Below the pieces are notes generated by a model. It was not told the origin of the DNA and made no database searches. It saw only the letters and a list, made by a program, of their open reading frames with translations. Below, piece by piece: positions 9,165 through 18,219 of a DNA stretch of 47,599 nucleotides. How positions within the stretch are numbered: the first letter of the stretch is position 1; every line of letters starts with the position of its first letter. Source of the stretch: Chthonomonadales bacterium (GTDB taxonomy: Bacteria > Armatimonadota > Chthonomonadetes > Chthonomonadales > CAJBBX01); the NCBI GenBank assembly GCA_027459625.1, contig DAIDHP010000030.1, forward strand, positions 1 through 47,599, in the 5' to 3' direction. The translations under genes and the position numbers were made by a program.

Positions 9165-9677
9165 GAAATCGGTTTTCTCCGTGAGATATCGTAAAATTTA
9201 TTTTTTTCTACCAAAGGGTACGATGGCAAAAAACAACCTGCAGTATGACGGGCGAGCGTAGGAACGCTTCAAAAGGCGAAGGATGATTTTTGCAATTGTA
9301 TATTGGGATAGGTAAGTGCGAAAAGGGACTTTTCCGATCTTTCACTAACCAAGAAATATGGATTGTTTGGCACTTTCCCAGGATTTTTGCAATCACCGCA
9401 ATAGGATAATATCCCTTCCATGCCCTTAAAGTCAACTTGAAGCCACCATTGGATGACTTTGGCTCCGCACTCGGTAAGATATTCCTTATCTTAACAGCAC
9501 ATTCAGGCTGTTTGAACTCCCTACCATTCGCTGTCATTATGACGGCTTGGTGAAATCACGCCTCATTAAACCCGTATTGGAATCATGCATGGTTATACAA
9601 AAGGTACAATATTGGGGGCTGTTCCGAGGATGCAAACAGACCCTCCGTTATGCAGCCGGTTATTCTGACGAGGTCAT
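9165..9677. other. intergenic region with decayed repeat copies
   Basis: This 513-base gap separates the divergent glyS and propeller-protein genes. A 109-codon minus-strand frame (9208-9537) has no SD and no protein-like features, and it runs through the repeat at 9310-9397, so it is not called. A second segment, about 9213-9300, also ends in a TTTTTGCAATTG motif and may be another worn copy. No T-box or other riboswitch is recognisable before glyS. Confidence 0.4.
9310..9397. repeat. diverged copy of the 87-bp palindromic element
   Basis: This 88-bp stretch begins AGGTAAGTGCGAAAA and ends GATTTTTGCAATCACC, imperfect versions of the arms of the element at 35648-35734. The interior also aligns in the plus orientation of that copy (CTTTTC-x-G..., TTTCAC, GAAAT, GCAATxACC at matching positions with one inserted base). 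It is therefore read as an old, decayed copy. Homology was judged by eye. Confidence 0.55.
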
Positions 9678-10955
9678 ATGTTAATGAACAAACGTTTATT
9701 TGGCGGCGCTTTGGGGAAATATCTCCTTGCAATCTTGCTTGTTTGCTTGCTGGTGGGTTTTTTTTGGTGGAAGGAAAACTACGGAGTTTTTGGTCAACTC
9801 GCGCATCTTACAGGCTCCACCGCAGGGGATATTGTATTTGTTAGAGAGGGAAAGAGCGGATCCACGAACCTGTTTCTCATTCATGATGATGGAACAAATC
9901 TAAGACGCTTGACGAATGATCCCAGCTTAAAACGCAATCCCACTTGGAATCCCACGGGGAATGAGATAGCTTACGCAGGGGAGAGTTCCGTCGGAGGAAC
10001 ACATACGCTGCAGATATATCTTCTGGGAAGTGGAACGCCTCAGCAAGCGACGCAGGGGTCGATACAAAAAGATAATCCGACATGGATTATGAACGGTCAG
10101 AAGGTGGCGTTTCTCACCGGAGGCGTAATCAAAGTGATCAACCCCAACGGGACGGGCTTAAAGCAAGTCTACCCGCCACCCATTCGTGGGGGTGCCGAAT
10201 CGACAACCACCAATGACAACGAGGAGGCGGATTTCCTGTTGCCGCCCATACGAGCTTACGCTTGGGATCCGAACGGCAAACAAATCGCCGGAATTCAGAC
10301 CACGGACGGCCAATTCGCGCCGGCCATGGGGGAATCCAACTGGTGGAAAACGAAATCCTCCGGCGGGGCCCAACAGAACATACAATATCCTGAATCCGCA
10401 GTGCTTCTGCCTTCAATGACCTCCAAACCCGCTCTCATCCCGGGCGGCGCCTCAAATCACGTTGGTATCGCCTGGCTTCCGGACGGCAAGCGACTTGTCG
10501 TCGCCTTAAGCGGAGCGGGGGATATGAATAGTTTGATCATTCATCGCACCGACGATCTCCTTCTGCCCATGCAACCCCTTCTACTGGCGAAACCCTACAC
10601 GGTGGCTCCGGAGAACCCATGTGTTTCATCGGACGGCACGAAGGTGGCTTTCGAGTTATGGCGAATGTCCAGTCCTGATGACAGACAGCTTCTTGGAATA
10701 GCCGTATTGCCAACGGATTTGCCCAATCCAATCGTGATAAAATCTCTCAAGGATGTGGGTAAAATCCCGCTTGTTCTAAAAGGGGAGATGAGCGATCCCA
10801 AATGGTCTCCCGATGGATCCAAACTGCTATACACGATGGTCGGCGCAGGTGGCAGAGATATTTGGGTGTGCAACGCGGATGGAAGTGATCGCATTAATTT
10901 AACAAAGGGGAACGGGGATAACGTTCAAGCGGAATGGTCTCCAATTTTAAAGTAA
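9678..10955 (+). CDS. membrane-anchored TolB-like beta-propeller protein
   Basis: A signal-anchor helix spans residues about 14-33 (YLLAILLVCLLVGFFWW). The rest is a beta-propeller built of TolB/PD40 blades: each has a W-x-P-x-G-x-x-I/L-x-Y/F core, seen in PTWNPTGNEIAYA, PTWIMNGQKVAFL, YAWDPNGKQIAGI, IAWLPDGKRLVVA and PKWSPDGSKLLYT. The next strand often carries the DIWVCNADGSDRINLT type sequence. Such domains usually mediate protein contacts in the periplasm or on the surface. No tol-pal genes lie nearby, so it is not named tolB. GAGGT lies 6 nt before the ATG at 9678; a second in-frame Met is at residue 3. Confidence 0.82.
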   Translation: MLMNKRLFGGALGKYLLAILLVCLLVGFFWWKENYGVFGQLAHLTGSTAGDIVFVREGKSGSTNLFLIHDDGTNLRRLTNDPSLKRNPTWNPTGNEIAYAGESSVGGTHTLQIYLLGSGTPQQATQGSIQKDNPTWIMNGQKVAFLTGGVIKVINPNGTGLKQVYPPPIRGGAESTTTNDNEEADFLLPPIRAYAWDPNGKQIAGIQTTDGQFAPAMGESNWWKTKSSGGAQQNIQYPESAVLLPSMTSKPALIPGGASNHVGIAWLPDGKRLVVALSGAGDMNSLIIHRTDDLLLPMQPLLLAKPYTVAPENPCVSSDGTKVAFELWRMSSPDDRQLLGIAVLPTDLPNPIVIKSLKDVGKIPLVLKGEMSDPKWSPDGSKLLYTMVGAGGRDIWVCNADGSDRINLTKGNGDNVQAEWSPILK

Positions 10956-10983
10956 TCCAGATAAAAATCAGGATATCCGTCAG

Positions 10984-12450
10984 TTAACTGGAGAGATTTT
11001 TTTTAATTTTCGCCAGTTCCTCCGACATTGGCGCTTTCTTGTAATAGGGATCCAACGGATAACAACCCGATGGCAAACCGTGGCGCGGTGCGGTGGTGCA
11101 ATCACTGAAGGTGCGGCATATTTTCTTTCTGTCCAATGATTTCTCTTCGAGTAGATCACGCACGTATGAGGGATAAGCGAGAACCATTCGTCCGATTCCC
11201 ACGAAATCCATCCATCCCTCTCCGAGCGCGGCTTGCACAACGTTTGGAAGGAAATCCTGAAGGTATGTGAGAGCGGAACCGATCATTACGATATCCGGAA
11301 AATGACGTTTCAACTCCCGCACCGCGTTCATTTGGCGGTACACGCCCCATAAGGGATCTTCCGGCGGGAGATAACCGTCGGATGGCGGGTAGAGCGCGGG
11401 ACGTTGGATATGGGGATTGTAGTATGGGCTGCCGGCCGTGACATTCACCAAATGTATGCCGAGTTTGCGGAAAATGGTGAAAAGCTCAATAGCTTCGGAT
11501 AAATCCGGCTCAGTTGGATTATCATGATCGCATCCGAACGCCCAATGATGATAATCGCCCACGAGATACTCCTCAGGAACCCCTTTCCCCGGCTTTCCCG
11601 GCAGGGATGTCACCGGATCGGGACGGTAGGGAATAACATCAAAAACGCTGCACCTCATCCCAATTCCGAGTCCCGGCGCGTTCGCCCTAACACCTTCCGT
11701 GACATTTTTTAAAAATCGGGTTCGATTTTCCAAAGAGCCGCCGTACTCACCGCCACGCGTTTTCGCACTAAGAAACTCATGTCCCAAATATCCATGGCAG
11801 TGTTTGATATCCACAAAATCGAATCCGCATTCCTGAGCTAGTTTCGCGGCGGCGACGAAATCCTCCTCCAATCGGCGTATCTCCCCGTCACTCATCACAG
11901 TGTAATCGCCCGGGATGTTAAACTTCCGATCAAGTATCGGATGATGGTACAGGATAACGGGTTCGTGCTTAGGTCCGCGCGGATGAGAAAATCGTCCGGA
12001 GTGCGTGAGTTGAAGACCTATGAAGACGTTGTCATCGGAAGCGAAACGTTTTCCATCCTTTTTCAAGCATTCCAGCAAGCTGGCGATACCCGTTTGCGTG
12101 GCTTTCGTAAGGAGGAGTTGTCGAGAGGTCGCTCTGCCATCTTCGCGAACCGCCACCGCCTCTCCGCCCCATATCAACGAAGCGCCGCTTGCACCGAAAT
12201 GCCGCCACCTTCGATAGGTGTGTTCCGTTGGAGCGCCAAACGCATCGGCATCCCAGCCCTCCATGGGTTGTATGGCGAACCGATTGCAGAGCTTTTTGCC
12301 AAGCAATTCGCTTGGATGTGCAATAGGCGAACGCGAAACGGGAAGCAATTCCGATTCGCAAGGGATGGGAATGGAGGTGTTTCGTAACTCCTCCATGAAC
12401 CGATCCGCCGTTTTTAAAGTGGCGAGACGAATGTATCCATAATCTATCAT
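10984..12450 (-). CDS. old yellow enzyme family NADH:flavin oxidoreductase
   Basis: FMN-dependent ene-reductases of this family reduce activated C=C bonds using NAD(P)H. The 488-residue protein has the N-terminal FMN motif NRFAIQPMEGWD, the catalytic region DFVDIKHCHGYLGHEFLS near residue 220, and the following RGGEYGGSLENRTRF block, all standard for the 2,4-dienoyl-CoA reductase branch. It is a stand-alone TIM barrel without the C-terminal FAD domain. Near its end it has CRTFSDCTTAPRHGLPSGC (C-x5-C-x10-C), an unusual spacing compared with the C-x2-C-x3-C iron-sulfur ligands of that branch, so a 4Fe-4S cluster is uncertain. No SD is seen before the ATG at 12450, so the true start may be further inside (Met19 or later). 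Substrate is unknown. Confidence 0.85.
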   Translation of the reverse strand: MIDYGYIRLATLKTADRFMEELRNTSIPIPCESELLPVSRSPIAHPSELLGKKLCNRFAIQPMEGWDADAFGAPTEHTYRRWRHFGASGASLIWGGEAVAVREDGRATSRQLLLTKATQTGIASLLECLKKDGKRFASDDNVFIGLQLTHSGRFSHPRGPKHEPVILYHHPILDRKFNIPGDYTVMSDGEIRRLEEDFVAAAKLAQECGFDFVDIKHCHGYLGHEFLSAKTRGGEYGGSLENRTRFLKNVTEGVRANAPGLGIGMRCSVFDVIPYRPDPVTSLPGKPGKGVPEEYLVGDYHHWAFGCDHDNPTEPDLSEAIELFTIFRKLGIHLVNVTAGSPYYNPHIQRPALYPPSDGYLPPEDPLWGVYRQMNAVRELKRHFPDIVMIGSALTYLQDFLPNVVQAALGEGWMDFVGIGRMVLAYPSYVRDLLEEKSLDRKKICRTFSDCTTAPRHGLPSGCYPLDPYYKKAPMSEELAKIKKNLSS

Positions 12451-12494
12451 GTTATGTTTGCTCGGCGAATTTGTCCGGAGACTGCATCACATTT

Positions 12495-15116
12495 TCACGG
12501 GGTCACCTGGATTTTGTAACTTCCCGGCGCACTTGGCACGTCAACATATTCCTTTCCAATGTTCACGACCGGATGCGAAGAGGAAACGATCTTGTCAATG
12601 GCGCAGTCTCGGAACCACAAGCGGAGATATTCCGCGTTTTGGGGCGCCTGGCTGATGTTTATCGTTACGGCGCTATCCTTGGCGTCATAGGAAGACGTAA
12701 AGCTTATCGGACCGCCAAGCGTGGTTGGAGCGCGGTCCACCAGGATGGAGTGATCCGAGGTCACCCATTCCTTGGGCGCGCCGTAAAGCAGGTCGAGATA
12801 GCCCCCATCCTCGCGAACCAACATGTTTCGCAGCAACAACACCATGTTCGCCGCCGCCCAACCATGAGGCTGATCTCCGGTTCCAATCATGGTGTCCGGG
12901 AACATCTCCTCGCACCAGCTTTTCGTAGGATAGGCGTGATTGAGATAGCCGACAAAAAGCTCCCACGCCTTATGAGGATGCCCTTGCAGCCATAACGCTT
13001 GAATCCAATCCGCCGTGATGTATGTCCATATCTTATAATGAGTAATAAACTGATACTCATCCTGCAATTTTCTATCCCACATTCTATCCATGGTGGAAAC
13101 AATCAAAGGATCTTGCGGGTTCATCACTTCACAGGGATAAATCGCGGCTATGTCGCCCCAAATATTGGCGCCGGGTTCGTTCGGTTCGCCCGGCTCTCCG
13201 GGAGCGCCGGGGATATATTCCCTTCCATGATTATCCTTCAACGCCGCCAGTCTAACGTCATCCAGCAGGCATCGAGTGAAACTCTTCTCCTGTGCGCTCA
13301 TCCATGCCGCATCTCCGCTGCGGTGCATCGCCTCCGCCGCGAGTGCGGCCTCGCGAATGCCGAGGACGCCCCAGAAATCATGGTAGTAGCAATAGACCTG
13401 TCCGTCCGTTATCGCCTCGCCGAAACCCACAGGGAATATCCCGTAATGATCGGTATCCACATCCGAAAACCCGCTTGTTGATTGACGGGCTTTGCGTATC
13501 CACTCCGCCCCTCTGAAAATGGCGGGATATGCGGTTTGCAACCATACGGTGTCGCCTGTGAGTTCATAATGAGAGACGATCGCCCATAAAGCCTGCCCTT
13601 GGCCATCCCATTCCGTGGCGGGGGCGTTCCATGCGCCGTCTGACTGCTGTTGGATCGGCGCCGTGCCCATTGCGTTAACTGCGGCGGGAAGAGGGGAATG
13701 AATAAACACTCGCAAATCCCTCTCCGCCTCTTCGGGGTATCCCGCGATATCGTGAGCATGCGTGATATACGAGCCGTCCCGATACCAAAAGGCGTTGTAT
13801 ACGGTCGCGCCGGGTTTTACGACGTAATAACGCCCCACTTTATCGCGCATCAGAAACGTATAGGCGAGGGATGCTTTGTAGAAATCATTCACATCAACGC
13901 TTGGTGTTTGAAACTGGGCGCCCTTGGCGAAAAAGGCGTTCCATCGCTTTTTTGCAGCATCCAACAGGGAACTACCGGCGCCATCAAACACCTTTTTCGC
14001 GTCCTTGACGGAATCCGTCAGAGGAAATCGAATCCAAAACTCGCTTGTTTTTCCCGGTTGCAGATCCGCCTGAAACTTGACACCCCCGAGAGAGAGCCGC
14101 TGATCGGTCTGGGAGCCGCAAGACACATGAAAAAGTGGCGTTGCGTTCGCTGTGCCGTTTATGATCGCATTCGTGTTTGGCGCGTCGCCTTGCGAATAAA
14201 TCCATATTGCGTTTAGAATGCAGTTTTGATCCTGCGCCTTGGGGTTGGCTTGCACTTGCACTCTGATCCAACCATCAGAAGGGGATTTCACTGTGAAGCT
14301 TTCAATCATCGGGATGTTGAATCCCGCATCCTGAACGGGATCAATCGTTTTTTCATATTTACCATCCATGGATATATCCATAATACGCTTGCCGGCATCC
14401 GACCAGTAGCCTTCACAGAATCCAAGATCAATGGTGTATTCGGTATTCGGTTTTGCATGGAAGGCGTAGATAATGGGCTTTCCGGCAAAGCCGATGGTGA
14501 TATTTCGGAATGACGGATCCACCGTTTGCAGCGGATGAGCCCATCCGGGGCTAGGACTCCAACCTTCGACGTTTCCCCAATCCTGCTGCGATACGAAAGC
14601 CTGCGCCACGCCATATTGAGGCGTATCGGGATGCGCGATCAACAGATTGCCTGAATACAGGTCGCCGCCCTTCGCCATAAGAATGTCGCCGCCGTTGAAT
14701 TTGGCAAGCAGATTGGCAGTTTTAACAGAGTTCGACGTATTGCTAAGGCGTACACGAACGATATCCACTGGAATATCGTGAATCAACGCGCCAAAATCAA
14801 GAGTCTCGAAGGCTATCCCGTCTTGTGTCCACTCCGTCTTCACCATCGGCAAGTATCCATTCTTCAAGGTTTGCCGTCGGTCCGAAGGGTTGTTGGAAGA
14901 TGATGTTTCCGAGGCGTCGGGCGTGATAAAATGAACGACTCCATGCGGAAGTGCGAGAGAGCCATCCATCGACACAATCGTTTTGCTGTGGTTCATTACG
15001 CCTATCAGGGATTGTGCGTTACCGTTATGCCAGTGATAATCGATCGTCTGTGAAAGCGACGCTTCGCAAGAGAGGATTATGAAGCTGCAAATGATCAAAA
15101 CGGGAATTATGCGCAT
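12495..15116 (-). CDS. secreted six-hairpin (alpha/alpha)6-barrel glycosidase-like protein
   Basis: The 873-residue protein starts with a hydrophobic segment ending in IILSC, so it is either a lipoprotein or a cleaved secretory protein. Residues about 25-390 look like beta-sandwich domains with a binding-module character. From about 400 the sequence has the six-hairpin pattern of GH15/GH63/GH78-like enzymes: NAFWYRDGSYITHAHDIAGY, EWDGQGQALWAIVSHYELTG, and FWGVLGIREAALAAEAM. Acidic residues in WYRDG and TEWDGQGQ are the likely catalytic candidates, as in trehalase- and glucoamylase-like clans. The exact GH family cannot be named. GAGGATC lies 6 nt before the ATG. It lies 45 nt upstream of the OYE gene on the same strand and may share a transcript with it. 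Confidence 0.75.
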   Translation of the reverse strand: MRIIPVLIICSFIILSCEASLSQTIDYHWHNGNAQSLIGVMNHSKTIVSMDGSLALPHGVVHFITPDASETSSSNNPSDRRQTLKNGYLPMVKTEWTQDGIAFETLDFGALIHDIPVDIVRVRLSNTSNSVKTANLLAKFNGGDILMAKGGDLYSGNLLIAHPDTPQYGVAQAFVSQQDWGNVEGWSPSPGWAHPLQTVDPSFRNITIGFAGKPIIYAFHAKPNTEYTIDLGFCEGYWSDAGKRIMDISMDGKYEKTIDPVQDAGFNIPMIESFTVKSPSDGWIRVQVQANPKAQDQNCILNAIWIYSQGDAPNTNAIINGTANATPLFHVSCGSQTDQRLSLGGVKFQADLQPGKTSEFWIRFPLTDSVKDAKKVFDGAGSSLLDAAKKRWNAFFAKGAQFQTPSVDVNDFYKASLAYTFLMRDKVGRYYVVKPGATVYNAFWYRDGSYITHAHDIAGYPEEAERDLRVFIHSPLPAAVNAMGTAPIQQQSDGAWNAPATEWDGQGQALWAIVSHYELTGDTVWLQTAYPAIFRGAEWIRKARQSTSGFSDVDTDHYGIFPVGFGEAITDGQVYCYYHDFWGVLGIREAALAAEAMHRSGDAAWMSAQEKSFTRCLLDDVRLAALKDNHGREYIPGAPGEPGEPNEPGANIWGDIAAIYPCEVMNPQDPLIVSTMDRMWDRKLQDEYQFITHYKIWTYITADWIQALWLQGHPHKAWELFVGYLNHAYPTKSWCEEMFPDTMIGTGDQPHGWAAANMVLLLRNMLVREDGGYLDLLYGAPKEWVTSDHSILVDRAPTTLGGPISFTSSYDAKDSAVTINISQAPQNAEYLRLWFRDCAIDKIVSSSHPVVNIGKEYVDVPSAPGSYKIQVTP

Positions 15117-15201
15117 TGGGATGATCCTCGCAAAAAATATGGAATGTGCTGCAAGTAATATTTCGTAGTCGTGTGGTGTTGCGAATCCTTGCGATACTTA
15201 A

Positions 15202-15656
15202 CTAATACCCGACCCGCCACTTAAAATGCAAGGGATTCTTCGTGGAACCGGAAACCGCCACCTCCTCCCCGAACGCCTTGTATAGGTAGCCGTCCGTGAC
15301 CGCCCCTGCGGAGGAGACCAGAATTCGTGCGATTAACTGCTAGTCAAACCCGTAGAAGCTGGAAGCGCCGCCCCTTCGCTCGGATGCCAGCCCGCCCAAC
15401 ATCCCCTGAAAGTCGGTGTAGTGAGCCTGGGTAATTAGATTCACGTCGGTTTCGATAAGAACGTTCTCGCCGTCCCTCACGTAATACACGGTTCCCGCCG
15501 AGTTGGCCTTTTCCTCCCGCATCCCGTCAGCGGAGTAGGCGTAGGTCTCCGTTCCTGACGGGGAGGAGACGCCGATCAGCCGGTTCTCGTAGTCCCATGC
15601 GTAGGTTGTCATGGCTCCGCCCGCGTTCTCGGTAAGAAAATTGCCGTATGAATTAT
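15202..15656 (-). pseudogene. Rhs module 6: core relic without a tip
   Basis: This is the last and most decayed core copy. Reading from 15656 it encodes a YD-repeat end, DYENRLIGVSSPSG, SADGMREEKANSAG and on to SSFYGFD, where the Gln codon expected in FDQQSN is TAG (15340-15342). Past this stop the frame resumes (ARILVSSAGAVTDGYLYKAF) and drifts to a second TAG at 15202-15204 where GYW should be. No variable tip follows, and 85 nt further on is the start of the glycosidase gene. It cannot make a functional product. Being the distal end of the array, it may be the oldest insertion. Confidence 0.8.
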
Positions 15657-15690
15657 ATATTCATGTGAGTTAGATATGAATATTTTGGAC

Positions 15691-16419
15691 TTATAATTGC
15701 GCAGATATCGTTTTAATATTATTTATTATATAATTTATATTAAAGTCACCAGATTTCATATTATTAATATGTTTTTGATATATATTAATAGTTACTGTAA
15801 ATCCACCCTTAGGTTCTTCTGTGACAATTAATTTTCTCCTTAAGATATTAAAGTTTGATTTGCTTATATAAAATATATATGTTGATGTGCCAATATTATT
15901 TTTATGTACATCCATTTTGATGACATAGCATGAGATATTCCTGATCTTCTCATCATTTAATCTCATTACATTGAAATGAGATTTATTAATCATACCTTCT
16001 ATGTTTTCAAATAGTGAATGATCATAGGCCAATTCATATTTAGCAGGAACTTTAAATGTTTTGGTTAGTTGGTATGTGTATTTCCCATTCGAATCAAGTT
16101 TAATAAAATACAGTTTAGCCGTCCTTTCCTTGTAAATTAAAGCAGCAAAAAAAGGACCGCCGATCTTATCAACATTCAGGTACTTCGCAGGACTAAATAC
16201 AAGCCAATAATCATTACTTTTTGGTTTGCTATCATTCGTGCTTTTCTCTATTAACACTATCTTTTTAAGACTTCTGTAATGAAGATCGCATTTCCTTACA
16301 ATGGCGATCGCCGTTAAATTAGCCGCATTAGATGATAATGAATTCGCAGATATTAGCATAGGAATGATAAACATAAGTAAAAATATTTTTAATTTGAACA
16401 TCTTAAGCATCTCTTTCAT
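15691..16419 (-). CDS. exported LolA-like protein, partner gene of Rhs module 5
   Basis: The gene is very AT-rich compared with the Rhs core. The Met at 16419 is proposed as start (16401 is an alternative, with GAGA upstream); the longer frame to 16485 would overlap the tip coding sequence. A signal peptide (IFLLMFIIPMLISANS) indicates export. The body resembles LolA/outer-membrane lipoprotein-sorting folds: an early AIAIVRKCDLHYRSLKK helix, a strand series, a Cys-containing strand ISCYVIKM, then STYIFYISKSNFNILRRK followed by GGFTVTINIYQ and FNINYIINN. It sits directly after a polymorphic Rhs tip, the slot usually held by the immunity gene. An immunity or lipid-binding role is inference. Confidence 0.7.
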   Translation of the reverse strand: MKEMLKMFKLKIFLLMFIIPMLISANSLSSNAANLTAIAIVRKCDLHYRSLKKIVLIEKSTNDSKPKSNDYWLVFSPAKYLNVDKIGGPFFAALIYKERTAKLYFIKLDSNGKYTYQLTKTFKVPAKYELAYDHSLFENIEGMINKSHFNVMRLNDEKIRNISCYVIKMDVHKNNIGTSTYIFYISKSNFNILRRKLIVTEEPKGGFTVTINIYQKHINNMKSGDFNINYIINNIKTISAQL

Positions 16420-16432
16420 ATTAAATAGACCA

Positions 16433-17557
16433 TTATTCACTTTTAAACATATCTTCATCTCCATAGTACCCTTGGTAAGCTTCATAACACGCCAACTTGC
16501 ATAATTGATTTAAATAACTTGCATCCCTGAGTACGTCTCCGCTAAAATTATCGTCACAACAATTTCCGCATTCTTTCTGAGCTTCCTCACCTCCATTAGA
16601 TAACTCTACTGCTCCTATGTAAATGCACGGCTTATATATATCGGAGTTGGTAGTTAAGGAACATAAACCTTTTTCATATTCCGATTCAGTAGGCGCAATT
16701 CCAACGATGTCCGGAGGCGAGCTAACAGACGGGCACCTATTTGGCGGTATCGGGAACAACCAGAACGTTATACTATACTTAATCGAACGAGCAAAATTGG
16801 GACAATAATATTTGTATATGTTATACAATTTCATTATTCTTTTATATTCGGAATTTAAGTAACCTCCAATCAGCCCTGATTGGTCCTTCCTGTATGGTCC
16901 ATAGCAATCACTCGCATAAAATACCATCCTTTTAATCAATTTTGAATACATGGCCCTGCATCTTTCATCGTGTTTTAAACTAGAAGGATGTCCAATTATA
17001 ATAGGATCGGAATTATATCCGCTGTTTGATCCAAAATTAGGCAAGCCAATAGGATGTGGACCACTAATGAATTTTTGCATTCCCCCGGGATCAATCCAAC
17101 TCACCGGTCCGTTCCCAACATATCCATACAAATTCCAATCGCCTCCCCCAAACCCAATGGGGTCCCGGCTCATCCACCTCCCCTGATCAACCCGCAACAC
17201 CCTGCGCCTAACGTCCAGTCTGTCCGCCTCGTCCCGCCAGTAACCGACCTGTCCGCCGAACCTCAGCGAATTGACCATGGAGCCGGAAATTAGAAGTTCG
17301 TCGCCAAAGGCCTTATAGAGATAGCCGTCAGTAACATTACCATTTATCGACGCGAGAAAGCGCGTATTTGACTGCTGATCAAAGCCGTAGAAGCTGGAAA
17401 CGCCGCCCCTTCGCTCGGATGCCAGCCCGCCCCGCATCCCCGGGAAGTCGGTGTAGTGAGCCTGAGTTATCAGGTTTGCATCGGTTTCGATAAGAACGTT
17501 CTCGCCGTCTCTCACGTAATACACCGTTACCGACGAATTGACCTTTTCCTCTCGCAT
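16433..17557 (-). CDS. Rhs module 5: core end plus cysteine-rich tip
   Basis: From the Met in SADGMREEK the frame runs through the core to RWMSRDPIGFGGGDWNLYGY and the boundary SWIDPGGM. After it comes a unique tip of about 215 residues. Its first half contains KHDERC, a Cys 17 residues on, YKYYC, and FPIPPNRC, a pattern shared with the tips of modules 1 and 2. Its end has CGNCCDD and LCKLACYEAY, shared with module 4. No export signal, SD or initiation context exists; the frame stays open upstream to a run of seven A (17784-17790), where it is out of phase with the older core. It is most likely a silent orphan tip that needs recombination into an rhs gene. Toxin activity is not identifiable from motifs. 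Confidence 0.75.
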   Translation of the reverse strand: MREEKVNSSVTVYYVRDGENVLIETDANLITQAHYTDFPGMRGGLASERRGGVSSFYGFDQQSNTRFLASINGNVTDGYLYKAFGDELLISGSMVNSLRFGGQVGYWRDEADRLDVRRRVLRVDQGRWMSRDPIGFGGGDWNLYGYVGNGPVSWIDPGGMQKFISGPHPIGLPNFGSNSGYNSDPIIIGHPSSLKHDERCRAMYSKLIKRMVFYASDCYGPYRKDQSGLIGGYLNSEYKRIMKLYNIYKYYCPNFARSIKYSITFWLFPIPPNRCPSVSSPPDIVGIAPTESEYEKGLCSLTTNSDIYKPCIYIGAVELSNGGEEAQKECGNCCDDNFSGDVLRDASYLNQLCKLACYEAYQGYYGDEDMFKSE

Positions 17558-18195
17558 CCCGTCCGCGGAGTAGGAGTAGGTCTCGACCCCGCTCGGGGAG
17601 GAGACGCCGATCAGGCGATTCTCGTAGTCCCAGGAGTAGGTTGTCAGCGCGCCTCCGGCGTTCTCGGTCAGAAGGTTGCCGTTGGCGTCGTAGGTAGATG
17701 TCGTCGGTGCGCCGGACGGGGGCGACAGCAGCGTCAGCTCGTTCGCCGCGTTGTAGGAACAGGTCGTAATCCGTCCGCCGTCGTTTTTTTCAGTTGGTCG
17801 GTCGGATCGTAGGAGTAGCCAACCTGGCTTCCGTCAAGTTCCAACACTCCCGTCCTGTTGCCGATGGCGTCATAAGTGGCCGTGTACCATCTTAGAGCGG
17901 CTCCGGACGGAGCCGACGCGCTCAAGTACTGTCTCCCTTCCCGCCGGATCGTACGCGTGGTTCACGGTCATTCCGTTCGCCAAGGTCCTGACGCTCTCCC
18001 TGTCCAGCGCGTCGTACTGAACGGTGGTGATGTCGCCGTAGGGGTTGACGATACCAACAAGACGATACTGGGCGTCGTATGTGTATTTGGTCAGTCAGTC
18101 GTCCGGATCAACCATCATGGTTCGGTTCCCTGCGGGATGGTAGCCGTCGGTAACGCTTACTTGTCTCCCTGTCGGGGCGTAGCCACAGGAGGTTA
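17558..18195 (-). pseudogene. degenerate Rhs core upstream of module 5
   Basis: This is the longest core piece in the array, with classical YD repeats (TYDAQYRLVGIVNPYGDIT, YDALDRESVRTLANGM, TATYDAIGNRTG). It is broken at least three times: an in-frame TGA at 18095-18097, next to a CAGT duplication; a frameshift near 17900-17940, between AGRETVLE and SAPSGAALRWY; and a frameshift at seven A (17784-17790), after YDPTDQL. The piece begins right after the partner gene of module 4. A sequencing indel could explain the A7 shift, but not all three lesions. Confidence 0.75.
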
Positions 18196-18219
18196 CGGTA
18201 ATTATTAGATTAATTACCG
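18196..18219. repeat. perfect inverted repeat at the module 4/5 junction
   Basis: CGGTAATTA (18196-18204) and TAATTACCG (18211-18219) form a perfect 9-bp stem with a 6-nt loop. It overlaps the stop codon of the 182-residue gene and directly abuts the first Rhs core codons of module 5. It may be a weak terminator or mark a recombination junction. The other junctions do not show the same sequence. Confidence 0.45.

Noticed and set aside
9368-9395. Possible sigma-54 promoter (TGGCAC ... TTTTGCA)
   Set aside because: The spacing between the GG and GC elements is too long for a -24/-12 site.
9208-9537. 109-codon minus-strand ORF upstream of glyS
   Set aside because: It has no SD, unusual composition, and it passes through a decayed palindromic repeat; it is not glyQ.
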